Below are positions 18,644-26,936 of a stretch of DNA of 64,000 bases, one piece after another. The DNA is taken from positions 3,410,001-3,474,000 of the forward strand of contig NZ_RBKT01000001.1 in assembly GCF_003633685.1 (NCBI RefSeq), in the 5' to 3' direction. The notes under the pieces are model-generated. The model made no database searches. It worked only from the letters and a program-made list of their open reading frames with translations, and was not told the DNA's origin. A program made the position numbers and the translations under genes. The number at the start of each line of letters is the position of its first letter. Positions within the stretch are counted from its first letter, which is position 1. Origin of the DNA: Micromonospora pisi. GTDB taxonomy: Bacteria; Actinomycetota; Actinomycetes; Mycobacteriales; Micromonosporaceae.

Positions 18644-20770
18644 TCAGTTCGGCGCGGGCAGGAATCCGTCCGAGATGAGCTTCAGTTCGTCCAGGTTGTC
18701 CTGCCAGGCCCCGGCGGGCGTCGACCAGTAGATCGCGTACCCGTGCCTCGGCCCGGTGACAAAGCCCCGGTTGACCACGTGCAGCGGATTTCCGGAGTCC
18801 GAGGTGTACGTCCACTCCCAGTCGGCGGCTTCGAGGAAGTAGTCGATCTTCTCGATCTTGACCCGCTTGTAGTCCCGGTAGCGACCGGCACGGGTCCGTG
18901 CGTCCTCCTGCCGGGTCCAGTCCGCGACCGCGTCCTTCTGCGGGCTGGACGTCTGGTCGATCATGAGCAGCCGGGCGTTGTTGGGCTCGATGAACCTGAC
19001 CGCGGTCGAGGTACGTTCCATCCTCCAACCGCTCGGCACCGGCACCGTGAAGCCGGTCGAATCCTTGTGCCAGGTCCACCCGGCCGGCAACGGGCCCTGG
19101 CCGCGCGTCATCGCCGGCTCCGAGGCGGGCACGTCGCTCGGCGCCACCGCCGGACTGGACGGCTCACCCGCCGGTGGCGCGGCCGGTGCCGTGGTGGACG
19201 CCGGGGCGCCCGTACCGGTCGCCGACGCCTGGGCGGACGGCTGACCGCCGGGCTGGTCGGAGGACTTCGTGTCCGGATCCCGCAGGGCCAGCGGCACGAC
19301 CACCGCCAGTGCGAGCAGGAGCACCACAACCAGGCCGCCGAGCAGCCACACCTGTCGTCCGGCGAAGAAGGAACCCTTGTTTTCGGCTCCGGCGACAACC
19401 GGGCGCCCGAACGTACGGCCACGGTTCGGCGAGGCGACTGTCTCGGTCGCTCCGGCGGCGGCCGGGGCCGGCGAGGTCGGAGCCGGTGTCGGAGCCGGTG
19501 CTGGTGTCGGTGTCACCGGGGCCGGCGTACCGCTGCCGACCGAGGCGGCCCCGATCGCGTACGAGGGCGGGGCCGGGGAGATCGGCGCGCTGAGCTTCGC
19601 CGTCTTCTCCACCGACGCGGTCGGTGGCTCGGTCCGGTCCGTCTCCGTCGACTCCACCTCTGTCGACTCCGCCGTCACGGCGGGCTGGTCGGCGGCGTCA
19701 TCGACCGTGGCGCCGGGCTCATCCCGGGTAACGGGCGTGCCCGGGGCAGTGGGCTCAGTGGCACCGGCACCGGCCGTACCGATGAAGTCGGCGATCATGG
19801 AGGAGGAAGCCGAGTCCGCCGCGGCGGCCGGCTGATCCGACGCGGGCCGCGGCGCTGGCAGCGGCACCACCTTGGTCCGCGCCTCACGGGGCCCGAAGGG
19901 ACTCGGACGGCGTACGCCGTCGAGCAGCGAAATGGTGCTGCGCGGGGGGCGCTTGTCCGTAGCCCGCCGCAACAACCGCTCCGCCACGTCGGCGGTGATC
20001 CGCTGCGCCGGGTCCTTGCGCAGCAACCCGTTGAGCACCGCCTTCAGCGGGCCGGCCCGCTTCGCCGGTGGTGGCGGTTCCGTCGCCAGCGCGGCCAGCG
20101 TCGCGATCGCCGAAGAACGGGCGTACGGCGACTGCCCCTCCACGGCGGCGTACAGCGTCGCGCCCAGCGACCAGAGATCCGCCTCCGGACCGGCCGTACC
20201 GTCGCGCGCCCGTTCCGGCGCGATGTACGCCGGTGAGCCGAGCACCAGCCCGGTACGCGTCACGTTCGGGTCCCCCGGCACGGTCGCGAGACCGAAGTCG
20301 GTCAGCACCACCCGGCCGTCCTCGCCGAGCAGCACGTTGCCCGGCTTGATGTCCCGGTGCATCACGCCGGCCTTGTGCGCCGCCTTCAACGCGCCGAGCA
20401 CGCCCAGGCCGATCTCGGCGGCCTTTCCCGGTGACACCGGACCGTCGGAGGCGAGCGTGTCCTGCAACGAGCGGGACCGGACGTACTCCATCACGATCCA
20501 CGGGTCGGCGTCGGTACGCAGCACGTCGAAGATGCGGACCACGTTGATGTTGTTCAGCCGGGCGATGGCGCGGGCCTCGCGCAACGACCGCTCCCGCATC
20601 TCGCGGCGCTCATCCGTGGTCAGCCCCGGTGGCGGAACCAACTCCTTGATGGCCACATCCCGGTGCAGCACCTCGTCGCGGGCGAGCCATACGCGCCCCA
20701 TGCCTCCCTGACCGAGCGGCTCCACGAGCCGGTAACGGTCAGCTATCAATTGGGGGGGCGCCTCGGACAT
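18644..20770 (-). CDS. transmembrane serine/threonine protein kinase (PknB-like)
   Basis: A 708-residue Hanks-type kinase. The Gly loop is LGQGGMGRVW, catalytic Lys42 lies in VAIKEL, the catalytic loop is HRDIKPGNV (Asp140), DFG is at 158-160, and APE appears as APERARD. A long Ala/Pro/Thr-rich linker spans about 285-465. A single TM (VWLLGGLVVVLLLALAVVV, about 478-500) separates the kinase from a C-terminal extracytoplasmic domain of about 150 residues containing STGFTVPVPSGWRME and WEWTYT. There are no PASTA repeats. The ectodomain layout resembles that of the second kinase at 49391, so both may sense envelope signals in a similar way. Confidence 0.92.
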   Translation of the reverse strand: MSEAPPQLIADRYRLVEPLGQGGMGRVWLARDEVLHRDVAIKELVPPPGLTTDERREMRERSLREARAIARLNNINVVRIFDVLRTDADPWIVMEYVRSRSLQDTLASDGPVSPGKAAEIGLGVLGALKAAHKAGVMHRDIKPGNVLLGEDGRVVLTDFGLATVPGDPNVTRTGLVLGSPAYIAPERARDGTAGPEADLWSLGATLYAAVEGQSPYARSSAIATLAALATEPPPPAKRAGPLKAVLNGLLRKDPAQRITADVAERLLRRATDKRPPRSTISLLDGVRRPSPFGPREARTKVVPLPAPRPASDQPAAAADSASSSMIADFIGTAGAGATEPTAPGTPVTRDEPGATVDDAADQPAVTAESTEVESTETDRTEPPTASVEKTAKLSAPISPAPPSYAIGAASVGSGTPAPVTPTPAPAPTPAPTSPAPAAAGATETVASPNRGRTFGRPVVAGAENKGSFFAGRQVWLLGGLVVVLLLALAVVVPLALRDPDTKSSDQPGGQPSAQASATGTGAPASTTAPAAPPAGEPSSPAVAPSDVPASEPAMTRGQGPLPAGWTWHKDSTGFTVPVPSGWRMERTSTAVRFIEPNNARLLMIDQTSSPQKDAVADWTRQEDARTRAGRYRDYKRVKIEKIDYFLEAADWEWTYTSDSGNPLHVVNRGFVTGPRHGYAIYWSTPAGAWQDNLDELKLISDGFLPAPN

Positions 20771-20777
20771 CCCGTGG

Positions 20778-20783
20778 ACGGTA
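20778..20783 (-). promoter_or_regulatory. -10 hexamer TACCGT, leaderless kinase gene
   Basis: On the minus strand TACCGT is followed by 7 nt and ATG 20770. There is no Shine-Dalgarno sequence. Confidence 0.45.
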
Positions 20784-20820
20784 CCCGGAGTGGAGCAAAG
20801 TCACACCAGCGGCACGCTCA

Positions 20821-20852
20821 TGTGAGACGTACCCGGCCGTGTGAGACGTACC
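20821..20852. repeat. 19-bp-spaced direct repeat TGTGAGACGTACC
   Basis: Identical 13-nt copies lie at 20821-20833 and 20840-20852, with starts 19 bp apart. They are about 40-70 bp upstream of the kinase -10 and also within the divergent upstream region of accE. Tandem copies spaced near two helical turns suggest an activator or response-regulator site. Confidence 0.5.
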
Positions 20853-20933
20853 TCGGTCGTCCGGTGCAACCTAACGGCACGGTCGATCCGTACGCCCACG
20901 CGTACGCCGTCGGCCCGGCTCAGGTTGGCGTCG

Positions 20934-20939
20934 TACCCT
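20934..20939 (+). promoter_or_regulatory. -10 hexamer TACCCT, leaderless accE
   Basis: TACCCT is followed by 6 nt and ATG 20946. There is no Shine-Dalgarno sequence. Confidence 0.45.
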
Positions 20940-20945
20940 CGTCAC

Positions 20946-21191
20946 ATGTCTGACCCTCGTCCCGTGCCCGACCAGGAGCCGGCGTTCCGGGTGGTGCGGG
21001 GCACCCCCACCGCCGAGGAACTCGCCGCGCTGGTGGGCGCCATCATGCTGCGGCCCCGCCCGGCCGCGCCGGATCGCCCCGACACCGGATCGGCCTGGGT
21101 ACGTCGGTCCCGCCCCGGTGCGGTCTCCGCCTCCGGCCTGCCGGCCCGCCCCGGCGTCGATGCGTGGCGCTGGTCCGGGCTTCCCCGCTGA
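20946..21191 (+). CDS. accE: acyl-CoA carboxylase epsilon subunit
   Basis: An 81-residue protein with the AccE/PccE core near residues 13-31 (FRVVRGTPTAEELAALVGA), a basic linker and a terminal W in VDAWRWSGLPR. The epsilon subunit binds and activates the beta subunit core of actinobacterial acyl-CoA carboxylases. In many relatives it directly follows accD and precedes maf. Here 7.3 kb separates it from accD and 3.1 kb from maf. It has its own leaderless promoter, so its expression is no longer tied to accD by read-through. Confidence 0.85.
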   Translation: MSDPRPVPDQEPAFRVVRGTPTAEELAALVGAIMLRPRPAAPDRPDTGSAWVRRSRPGAVSASGLPARPGVDAWRWSGLPR

Positions 21192-21274
21192 ACGTACGGA
21201 CGGGGCTGCTGAGAGCCGCCCGCTCCGACTAGCCTCATACGGGCATTGCGTCGTGACACCTGGGGGAGGGACAC

Positions 21275-21724
21275 ATGGCGATTCCCGAGGAGGACCTTCC
21301 GCCGGCCTGGCTGCGTGACTACGGCGACATCGAAGCCGACATCAGCAAGATGGAGGAGTTCGCCGCCAACCTCGATGCCGAGGTCCGGCAGAACTACGCC
21401 CCGCACCTGGACTACCTGCGCGAGGACGTGACCGCTCCCGTACCGGACCCCGCGGCCGAATTCGTCGAGCTGTTCACGTTCCTGGAGACACATCGGGCGA
21501 TCCAGCAGGACAGCACGAACGTCGTCTTCCACTACCGGGACGCGACGGGTGGCTTCGCCCAGGCGGCCAAGGAGGTCAGCGAGAACTACGGCAAGGCCGA
21601 CGCGTTCGCCCTGGCCCGGGTGAAGGAGGTCGAATCCGCACTGGACAAGACCTCCGCCGCCCAACTCCCCGAACCTGGCACCACCACCCCGGCACCGGTC
21701 ACGGACAACTCGGGAGTCTCCTGA
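21275..21724 (+). CDS. helical protein of a type VII-like module, gene 1
   Basis: A 149-residue, mostly alpha-helical acidic protein starting at ATG 21275 behind GGGGGAGGG. It begins IPEEDLPPAWLRDYGDIEAD. No signal peptide is visible. The C-terminus is Pro/Thr-rich (PGTTTPAPVTDN). The stop overlaps the next start (TGATG), so the genes are coupled. The small helical partner, the larger helical and Gly/Pro-rich partner and the mycosin resemble the substrate side of a type VII (ESX-like) system. A WXG motif is not evident, so WXG100 membership is not claimed. Confidence 0.6.
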   Translation: MAIPEEDLPPAWLRDYGDIEADISKMEEFAANLDAEVRQNYAPHLDYLREDVTAPVPDPAAEFVELFTFLETHRAIQQDSTNVVFHYRDATGGFAQAAKEVSENYGKADAFALARVKEVESALDKTSAAQLPEPGTTTPAPVTDNSGVS

Positions 21725-23085
21725 TGCTCATCGCCGACGCGGGTGGCGACTACTCCGGCAGCACCAACTGGTTCAACTACGACGTCAAGCAGATGTGGAA
21801 GACGTTGGAGAACCAGGAGACCGACGGCCACTGGCAACGTGTCGCCGGCTGGCGCCGTACGCACGAACTGGCGGGCACGCACCTGTCGCGCCTGCGGGCG
21901 TACCGGGAAGGTCTGATCCAGGCCTGGCCGCCGGAGAAGAGCGCGGCGTCGAAGGCGTACGTCGAACGGCTGGACTACCTGATCGACAGCGTGGAGCAGT
22001 CGTTCGAGGCGGCCGTCGCCAACCGTGACGCCCTTTCCGGCGCGACCGGTGCGATCAGCGACGCCCGCCGGCAGCTCAAGAGCATCCACGAGGAGTACGT
22101 CCGCAAGCTCGCCGCGCAAGAGGAGTACGAGCGGAAACTGCCGAGCGCGTCCGCGACGCCCTCGCCGACACCGACTCCGTCGCCCTCGCCGGGGCCCGCC
22201 CCTACGCCACCGGTCTCGCAGGCCGAACTGGACCGACTCAACAACCGCGCCCGTTCGATCATGTACGGCCTCAGCAGCGAACTCGTCCAGGCCCAGGCCC
22301 AACTGAGGCAGCCTCCGCCGTACCAGGGCAGACCCCAGCGAGATGATTACGATCCTGACGTCTACGGCGGCGGCTCACCGCCGACGATTCCACCGGTGGT
22401 GCCGGTGCCGACCACCACCGGTACGGGCCCGTCGATGCCCGCTGGTGCGGGTTCGGTCCAGCACGTCGTGCCGGCGCCCACCGCGCCGTCCGTCGGGCCG
22501 GTCCTCGGCGGCAACGGCCCGACGCTCGGCAGCGCCGCACCTGTCGCTCCCACCGCGCCAACCCCCTCCATCACACCGCCCGTGATCACCCCTACCCCGT
22601 CCCCCACTCCCGGTATCGGCACGGGTTTCCCGCCCGCGTTGCCCCCCACGCCGGGCGGATTCGGCACCCCCTACCCGGGTGCGCTCGGAACCACTCCGAT
22701 GACCGGCGGTCTCACCAAGCCTGCCGTCGGCGGAGTAGCGAACGTTCCACGGGCAATGGCTCCGGGCGGGATGATCGGCGGTATGCCAACGGTGGGCCAA
22801 CCCGGAGTCGGCGTTTCACCGGTCCGACAGATCAACCCGGTCGGCGGGATGATCGGTGGCGGCGGTGGCATGGCAGGCGGCACAACCCAGATGGGCGGCG
22901 CGGGCCAACGTTCCGTCGTGCCACCCGGAGGCCGGGCGGGCCAACATCGCGGCGAAGAAGCCAGCAGTCAGCACTGGGATCCGGACAACCCGTGGGCGAC
23001 CGACGAAGGCGTAGCTCCTGTCATGCGAGCGCCCAGAGATGCTGGTCGGATCGATCCCGGGCCAGCTATCGGATTCGATCGGTGA
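21724..23085 (+). CDS. large helical Pro/Gly-rich protein of a type VII-like module, gene 2
   Basis: A 453-residue protein. Residues 1-140 are helical with conserved-looking Trp positions (NWFNYDVKQMW, HWQRVAGWRR, AYREGLIQAWPPEKSAAS) and a coiled-coil-like stretch. After a Pro/Ser linker there is another short helix (about 163-195), then a long Pro/Gly/Thr-rich region with MIGG repeats (about 200-410). The C-terminus has HWDPDNPWATDEGVAPVMR, a tail I associate with actinobacterial type VII-linked helical proteins. The layout is PPE/LXG-like. The start overlaps gene 1 and the stop overlaps the mycosin start. It is possibly the exported substrate. Confidence 0.6.
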   Translation: MLIADAGGDYSGSTNWFNYDVKQMWKTLENQETDGHWQRVAGWRRTHELAGTHLSRLRAYREGLIQAWPPEKSAASKAYVERLDYLIDSVEQSFEAAVANRDALSGATGAISDARRQLKSIHEEYVRKLAAQEEYERKLPSASATPSPTPTPSPSPGPAPTPPVSQAELDRLNNRARSIMYGLSSELVQAQAQLRQPPPYQGRPQRDDYDPDVYGGGSPPTIPPVVPVPTTTGTGPSMPAGAGSVQHVVPAPTAPSVGPVLGGNGPTLGSAAPVAPTAPTPSITPPVITPTPSPTPGIGTGFPPALPPTPGGFGTPYPGALGTTPMTGGLTKPAVGGVANVPRAMAPGGMIGGMPTVGQPGVGVSPVRQINPVGGMIGGGGGMAGGTTQMGGAGQRSVVPPGGRAGQHRGEEASSQHWDPDNPWATDEGVAPVMRAPRDAGRIDPGPAIGFDR

Positions 23086-24245
23086 CCCCTCGCACGATTC
23101 GCGGAGTCACGGCCGTTCTCTGCGCCACAGCCATCGCGGTGTTACCCGCAGGCCCCGCCCAGGCCGACCGCATCCGCGACGACCAGTGGCATCTTCGGTA
23201 CCTGAAGGTCACCGAGGCTCATAAGCTGAGCCAGGGTGCCGGCGTCACGGTCGCCGTCATCGACACCGGCGTTGATCCCCACGCAGACCTCCGCAACAAC
23301 CTGCTACCAGGCACCGAAACCTTTCCTGGCGGTACGGGCGATGGTCGAGTGGACATCGACAGCCATGGAACGGGGATGGCTGGGTTGATAGCGGCCCATG
23401 GACAATCAGCCACCAACGGCGCCTTGGGCATAGCACCCAAAGCAAAGATTCTTCCGATCCGTTACGTCCGTAAGCCAGGAGAGCCGGACAGCGATAACGT
23501 CGCCAAGGGAATCGAATGGGCGATAGCCCAGAAGACCCAAGTCATTAGCGTGTCAATCGGTGGCGGAACATCACCCCGAGAGGCTCGCGCTGTCCGTGCA
23601 GCACTTGCCGCCAATATCGTGATCATTGCCGCCGCAGGGAATGCCCCACAAGATTACGGAATCGGATTTCCGGCTTCTTACGAAGGCGTGGTGGCGGTCG
23701 GAGCGAGCGATCGAACCGGAAACCGGGCGGACGTATCTGTCATGGGTGACAAGATGGGAATCCTCGCCCCAGGCGTGGACATCTACAGCACCAGCATGGA
23801 TAACAAGTACCGAAAGGGCACTGGGACGTCCGATTCCACTGCCATTGTGGCTGGGGCTGCTGCGCTGATTCGGAGTCGGTACCCGGACCTGTCGGCCGAG
23901 GAAGTGGTGCACCGGTTGACCGCGACAGCGGTGGACAAAGGGGCGCCGGGGCACGACGAGGAATACGGCGACGGCGTACTCGATCTGATGGCGGCGCTGA
24001 CGGCAGACGTACCCCCGCTGGCGGCCAGTGCGACGCCGAGTGCGACCGCGTCCGCCAGCCCGAGCCCGACGGCGAGCGCGGACGACGCGTTGCCCGGCGA
24101 CGCTCCCGAAGGCATGAGCACGAACACCCTGCTCGTCACCTTCGCTGTCTTCCTGCTCCTGGCCGTCGTCATCGCGCTGCTGGTCGTACGGTCGCATCGC
24201 CGTGCGGCCGGGCGGGGCGGGGCACCGCCGATCGACCCTGCCTGA
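23082..24245 (+). CDS. mycP-like: mycosin-like membrane-anchored subtilisin protease
   Basis: A 387-residue S8 protease. A signal peptide (about 1-28, ending GPAQA) is followed by the propeptide-like DQWHLRYLKVTEAH. The catalytic triad is Asp61 (AVIDTG), His95 (DSHGTG) and Ser250 (GTS), with oxyanion Asn187 (AAAGN). A Ser/Pro linker precedes a C-terminal TM (about 342-363) and a basic tail. This is the mycosin architecture of type VII secretion. The start is GTG 23082, which overlaps the previous stop (GTGA). The catalytic region is less GC-rich than its surroundings (175 of 300 bases G+C in 23521-23820). No EccB/C/D/E gene is in the window. Confidence 0.85.
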   Translation: MTPRTIRGVTAVLCATAIAVLPAGPAQADRIRDDQWHLRYLKVTEAHKLSQGAGVTVAVIDTGVDPHADLRNNLLPGTETFPGGTGDGRVDIDSHGTGMAGLIAAHGQSATNGALGIAPKAKILPIRYVRKPGEPDSDNVAKGIEWAIAQKTQVISVSIGGGTSPREARAVRAALAANIVIIAAAGNAPQDYGIGFPASYEGVVAVGASDRTGNRADVSVMGDKMGILAPGVDIYSTSMDNKYRKGTGTSDSTAIVAGAAALIRSRYPDLSAEEVVHRLTATAVDKGAPGHDEEYGDGVLDLMAALTADVPPLAASATPSATASASPSPTASADDALPGDAPEGMSTNTLLVTFAVFLLLAVVIALLVVRSHRRAAGRGGAPPIDPA

Positions 24246-24268
24246 GCCGGCGGCGGGGTCGGGCAGGG

Positions 24269-24274
24269 TAGCGT
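24269..24274 (+). promoter_or_regulatory. -10 hexamer TAGCGT, leaderless maf
   Basis: TAGCGT is followed by 8 nt and GTG 24283. There is no Shine-Dalgarno sequence. Confidence 0.35.
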
Positions 24275-24282
24275 ACGGCGTC

Positions 24283-24912
24283 GTGCGTACGACGAATCCC
24301 CTGCGCTTTGTACTCGCCTCCGCCAGTCCGGCCCGGCGCAAGAGTCTGCTGGCCGCCGGCATCCAGCCGGAGGTGCTGGTCAGCGGTGTCGACGAGTCGA
24401 CCGCGAATGCCGAACGGGCCGAAATGCTCTGCCTCGACCTCGCGCGGCTGAAGGCGGAGGCGGTCACCGAGCGGATCCGGGCGACCAGCGGACCGGGGAC
24501 GCTGGTGCTCGGCTGCGACTCCGTACTGGCCTTCGACGGCGAGATCCTGGGCAAGCCGGTCGACGCCGACGACGCCACTCGGCGGTGGAAGCAGATGCGC
24601 GGTCGCTCGGGGGTGCTGCACAGCGGTCACTGCCTGATCGACGTCACCGCAGATCGCCGGGCCGAGGCGGTTGCCTCCACCACGGTGCACTTCGCCGACA
24701 TCAGCGACGAGGAGATCGCCGCGTACGTGGCGACCGGCGAGCCGTTGCAGGTGGCGGGCGCCTTCACGATCGACGGTCTCGGCGGCCCCTTCGTCGAGCG
24801 GGTGGAGGGCGACCCGGGCACCGTGGTCGGACTCTCCCTGCCGCTGCTCCGCAACCTCCTCGGCGAGTTGGATGTGCGGATCACCGACCTGTGGCAGGGC
24901 CGACCGTACTGA
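24283..24912 (+). CDS. maf: Maf-like nucleoside triphosphate pyrophosphatase
   Basis: A 209-residue member of the Maf/Ham1 superfamily. The N-terminal LRFVLASASPARRKSLL is the phosphate-binding loop. GCDSVLAFDGEILGKP holds the conserved aspartate, and EPLQVAGAFTIDGLGG and VVGLSLPLL close the family signature. It hydrolyses non-canonical or UTP/dTTP-type nucleotides to monophosphates as a house-cleaning enzyme. The start GTG 24283 fits the family. In mycobacteria maf follows accE directly, whereas here the type VII-like module lies between them. Confidence 0.9.
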   Translation: MRTTNPLRFVLASASPARRKSLLAAGIQPEVLVSGVDESTANAERAEMLCLDLARLKAEAVTERIRATSGPGTLVLGCDSVLAFDGEILGKPVDADDATRRWKQMRGRSGVLHSGHCLIDVTADRRAEAVASTTVHFADISDEEIAAYVATGEPLQVAGAFTIDGLGGPFVERVEGDPGTVVGLSLPLLRNLLGELDVRITDLWQGRPY

Positions 24913-24949
24913 CCGGCTCCGGTTCTACCGCAGCCGGTCCGGACTGGTC

Positions 24950-24955
24950 TAGCGT
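24950..24955 (+). promoter_or_regulatory. -10 hexamer TAGCGT, leaderless methyltransferase gene
   Basis: TAGCGT is followed by 6 nt and ATG 24962. There is no Shine-Dalgarno sequence. Confidence 0.45.
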
Positions 24956-24961
24956 CGGGGC

Positions 24962-25615
24962 ATGACCACCAAGTCGCTGCCGCTGACCGAGGAACTGCAC
25001 TCGTACCTCATCGCGCACGGTTCCCCGCCGGACGACATCGCCCGTGAATTGATCGACGAGACGGTCGACGCGCTGCCCAACGACGCCCAGATGCAGGTCG
25101 CGCCGGAGCAGGCGGCCCTGCTCACCTTCCTCACCCAGCTTGTCAACGCGCGGCAGGCGGTGGAGGTCGGCACCTTCACCGGCATGTCGTCGCTGGCGAT
25201 CGCCCGTGGTCTGCCCGCCGACGGCCGGCTGACCTGCTTCGACATCTCCTCGGAGTTCACCTCGGTGGCTCGGCGCTACTGGGCCCGGGCGGGGGTCGAC
25301 GACCGGATCGAACTGCGCATCGGGCCGGCGGCCGAGGGGCTGCGGTCACTGCCGAACGAGCCGTACCTGGACCTGGCGTTCATCGACGCGGACAAGGTCA
25401 GCTACCCGATCTACTGGGACGAGTTGGTGCCCCGGATGCGACCGGGCGGGTTGATCGTGGTGGACAACGTCCTGCGTGGTGGCCGGGTGCTCGCCCCACA
25501 GGACGAAGCCGACCGGGCGATCGTGGCGTTCAACGCGGACGTACGTGCCGATGTCCGGGTGGACGTGGTGATGCTGCCGATCGCCGACGGTCTGACCCTG
25601 GCCCGCCGCCGCTGA
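24962..25615 (+). CDS. class I SAM-dependent O-methyltransferase (caffeoyl-CoA OMT-like)
   Basis: A 217-residue methyltransferase of the O-methyltransferase_3 family. The SAM motif is AVEVGTFTGMSSLAIARGL. CFDISSEF (motif II), LDLAFIDADKVSY with the metal-binding Asp, and GGLIVVDNVLRGG complete the fold. Members methylate catechol-type hydroxyls with a divalent metal. The substrate is unknown. The stop is 38 bp before the first copy of the GGGCCC repeat, and the gene converges on the MFS exporter. Confidence 0.88.
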   Translation: MTTKSLPLTEELHSYLIAHGSPPDDIARELIDETVDALPNDAQMQVAPEQAALLTFLTQLVNARQAVEVGTFTGMSSLAIARGLPADGRLTCFDISSEFTSVARRYWARAGVDDRIELRIGPAAEGLRSLPNEPYLDLAFIDADKVSYPIYWDELVPRMRPGGLIVVDNVLRGGRVLAPQDEADRAIVAFNADVRADVRVDVVMLPIADGLTLARRR

Positions 25616-25652
25616 CCCTCACTCCCACCGGCCGCCGCACCGGTGCGGCGGC

Positions 25653-25707
25653 GTTAACAAGGGGCCCTTCCTATACCGAAGGCGATAACAAGGGGCCCTT
25701 CCTTACC
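25653..25707. repeat. paired GGGCCC palindromic element, locus 1
   Basis: Two direct copies of AACAAGGGGCCCTTCCT, starting at 25653 and 25684 (31-bp period), lie between convergent genes. The element contains the last codons and the TAG stop (25671-25673) of the MFS gene. Confidence 0.9.
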
Positions 25708-26870
25708 CCGGGTGGGGTGTGGGTGGTTCGGGTGAGGGAGAGCGCCAGCAGGGCGGCGGTCGCGATGAAGAGCGGGAGCAGCAGGAAGGCCAGGTGCGGG
25801 CCGACGGAGTCGGCCACCCAGCCGAGTACGACCGGGGCGACGCCGAAGCCGACCGCGACCGAGTACGACGAGTAGGCCGCCGCCCGGTCGGCCTGTCCGG
25901 GTGCGGTGGCCAGTGCCATCGAGATGCCGAGCGGGTAGTGCATGGCGTTGCCCAGCCCGACGACGACCAGCCCGCTCACCGCCAGCCAGCCGATCGGCGC
26001 GGCCCAGAAGATGGCGAAGCCGACGAACGAGACGGCGAGGGCGGCGAGCAGGAACGGGATCGGGGCGACCCGGAGGGCGATCCACCCGCCGGCGAACCGA
26101 CCGAGGAACATTCCGGTGACGATGGCGGCGAGCGCGGCCGAGGCGGCTCCGGCGGACATGCCGGCGTTGCCCCGGAGCACGTCGGCGGCCCAGAGGGAGA
26201 GGCAGACCTCGATCGAGCCGGTGACACCGAGCAGCAGCCACGCGATCCAGTACGAGCGGGGTAGTCGCCGTGGTGGGCCGTCGGCAGCGGCGGTGGCGGG
26301 GATGTTGGCGGGTAGGCGTACCCGGAAGACCAGGGCCGCGACGGCGACGGCGACGATCAGGGCGACCTCGACGGCGATCGCGGGCCGCCAGCCGAGTCCG
26401 GCGCCGACGGTGAGTCCGATGACGATCGGGGCGAGGATGCCCATGCCGGCGCAGGCGGCGTTCGCCTCGCTGATCGCCGCTGGGGAGTTGACCGGGTGAT
26501 GCTCGGCGAGTGTGGTGTTGACGCCGTTGACCAGCATGAAGCCGAAGGTGGCGGCGACGAGCGCGGCGGTGAGCGTGGCCGGCAGGCTGTGGAAGAGGGT
26601 GAGTACGGCCACCGCGGCGACGATGCCGGCGAGCCCGAGCCAGTTGGTCCGTCCTCGGCCGAGCCGGGTGGCGAGGTACGGGAAGGCGAGGCCGCCGAGC
26701 AGGGCTCCGGCCGCGAGTGCGGTGCTGTGCAGGCCAGCGACGGCGGTGGTGGTGCCCTGCTCGTCGCGGAGCAGCGGTACGACCGGTCCGAACCCGTAGA
26801 GGAAGAATCCCCAGACACCGAGTTGGGCGTAGGTCAGCCAGGTGATCCTGTCACGTGTGAGGCGGGGCAC
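25671..26870 (-). CDS. MFS transporter, C-terminus encoded by the palindromic repeat
   Basis: A 399-residue major facilitator with about 12 hydrophobic segments. LGVWGFFLYGFGPVVPLLRD is TM1, a basic loop ATRLGRGRTNWLG follows TM2, and the C-terminal half has GMFLGRFAGGW. It is a drug- or metabolite-exporter-like group, and the substrate is not predictable. The start is GTG 26870. The last residues, GVRKGPLLSPSV, and the stop codon are read from the GGGCCC repeat at 25653-25707. The ancestral stop was therefore probably lost or replaced when the element arrived. Confidence 0.85.
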   Translation of the reverse strand: MPRLTRDRITWLTYAQLGVWGFFLYGFGPVVPLLRDEQGTTTAVAGLHSTALAAGALLGGLAFPYLATRLGRGRTNWLGLAGIVAAVAVLTLFHSLPATLTAALVAATFGFMLVNGVNTTLAEHHPVNSPAAISEANAACAGMGILAPIVIGLTVGAGLGWRPAIAVEVALIVAVAVAALVFRVRLPANIPATAAADGPPRRLPRSYWIAWLLLGVTGSIEVCLSLWAADVLRGNAGMSAGAASAALAAIVTGMFLGRFAGGWIALRVAPIPFLLAALAVSFVGFAIFWAAPIGWLAVSGLVVVGLGNAMHYPLGISMALATAPGQADRAAAYSSYSVAVGFGVAPVVLGWVADSVGPHLAFLLLPLFIATAALLALSLTRTTHTPPGVRKGPLLSPSV

Positions 26871-26936
26871 TCGCCTTACGCTACAAGCGTTTGGCGCGTA
26901 CCCCGCCGACCAGGTGAAACGATTTCGGAGAGCTGG

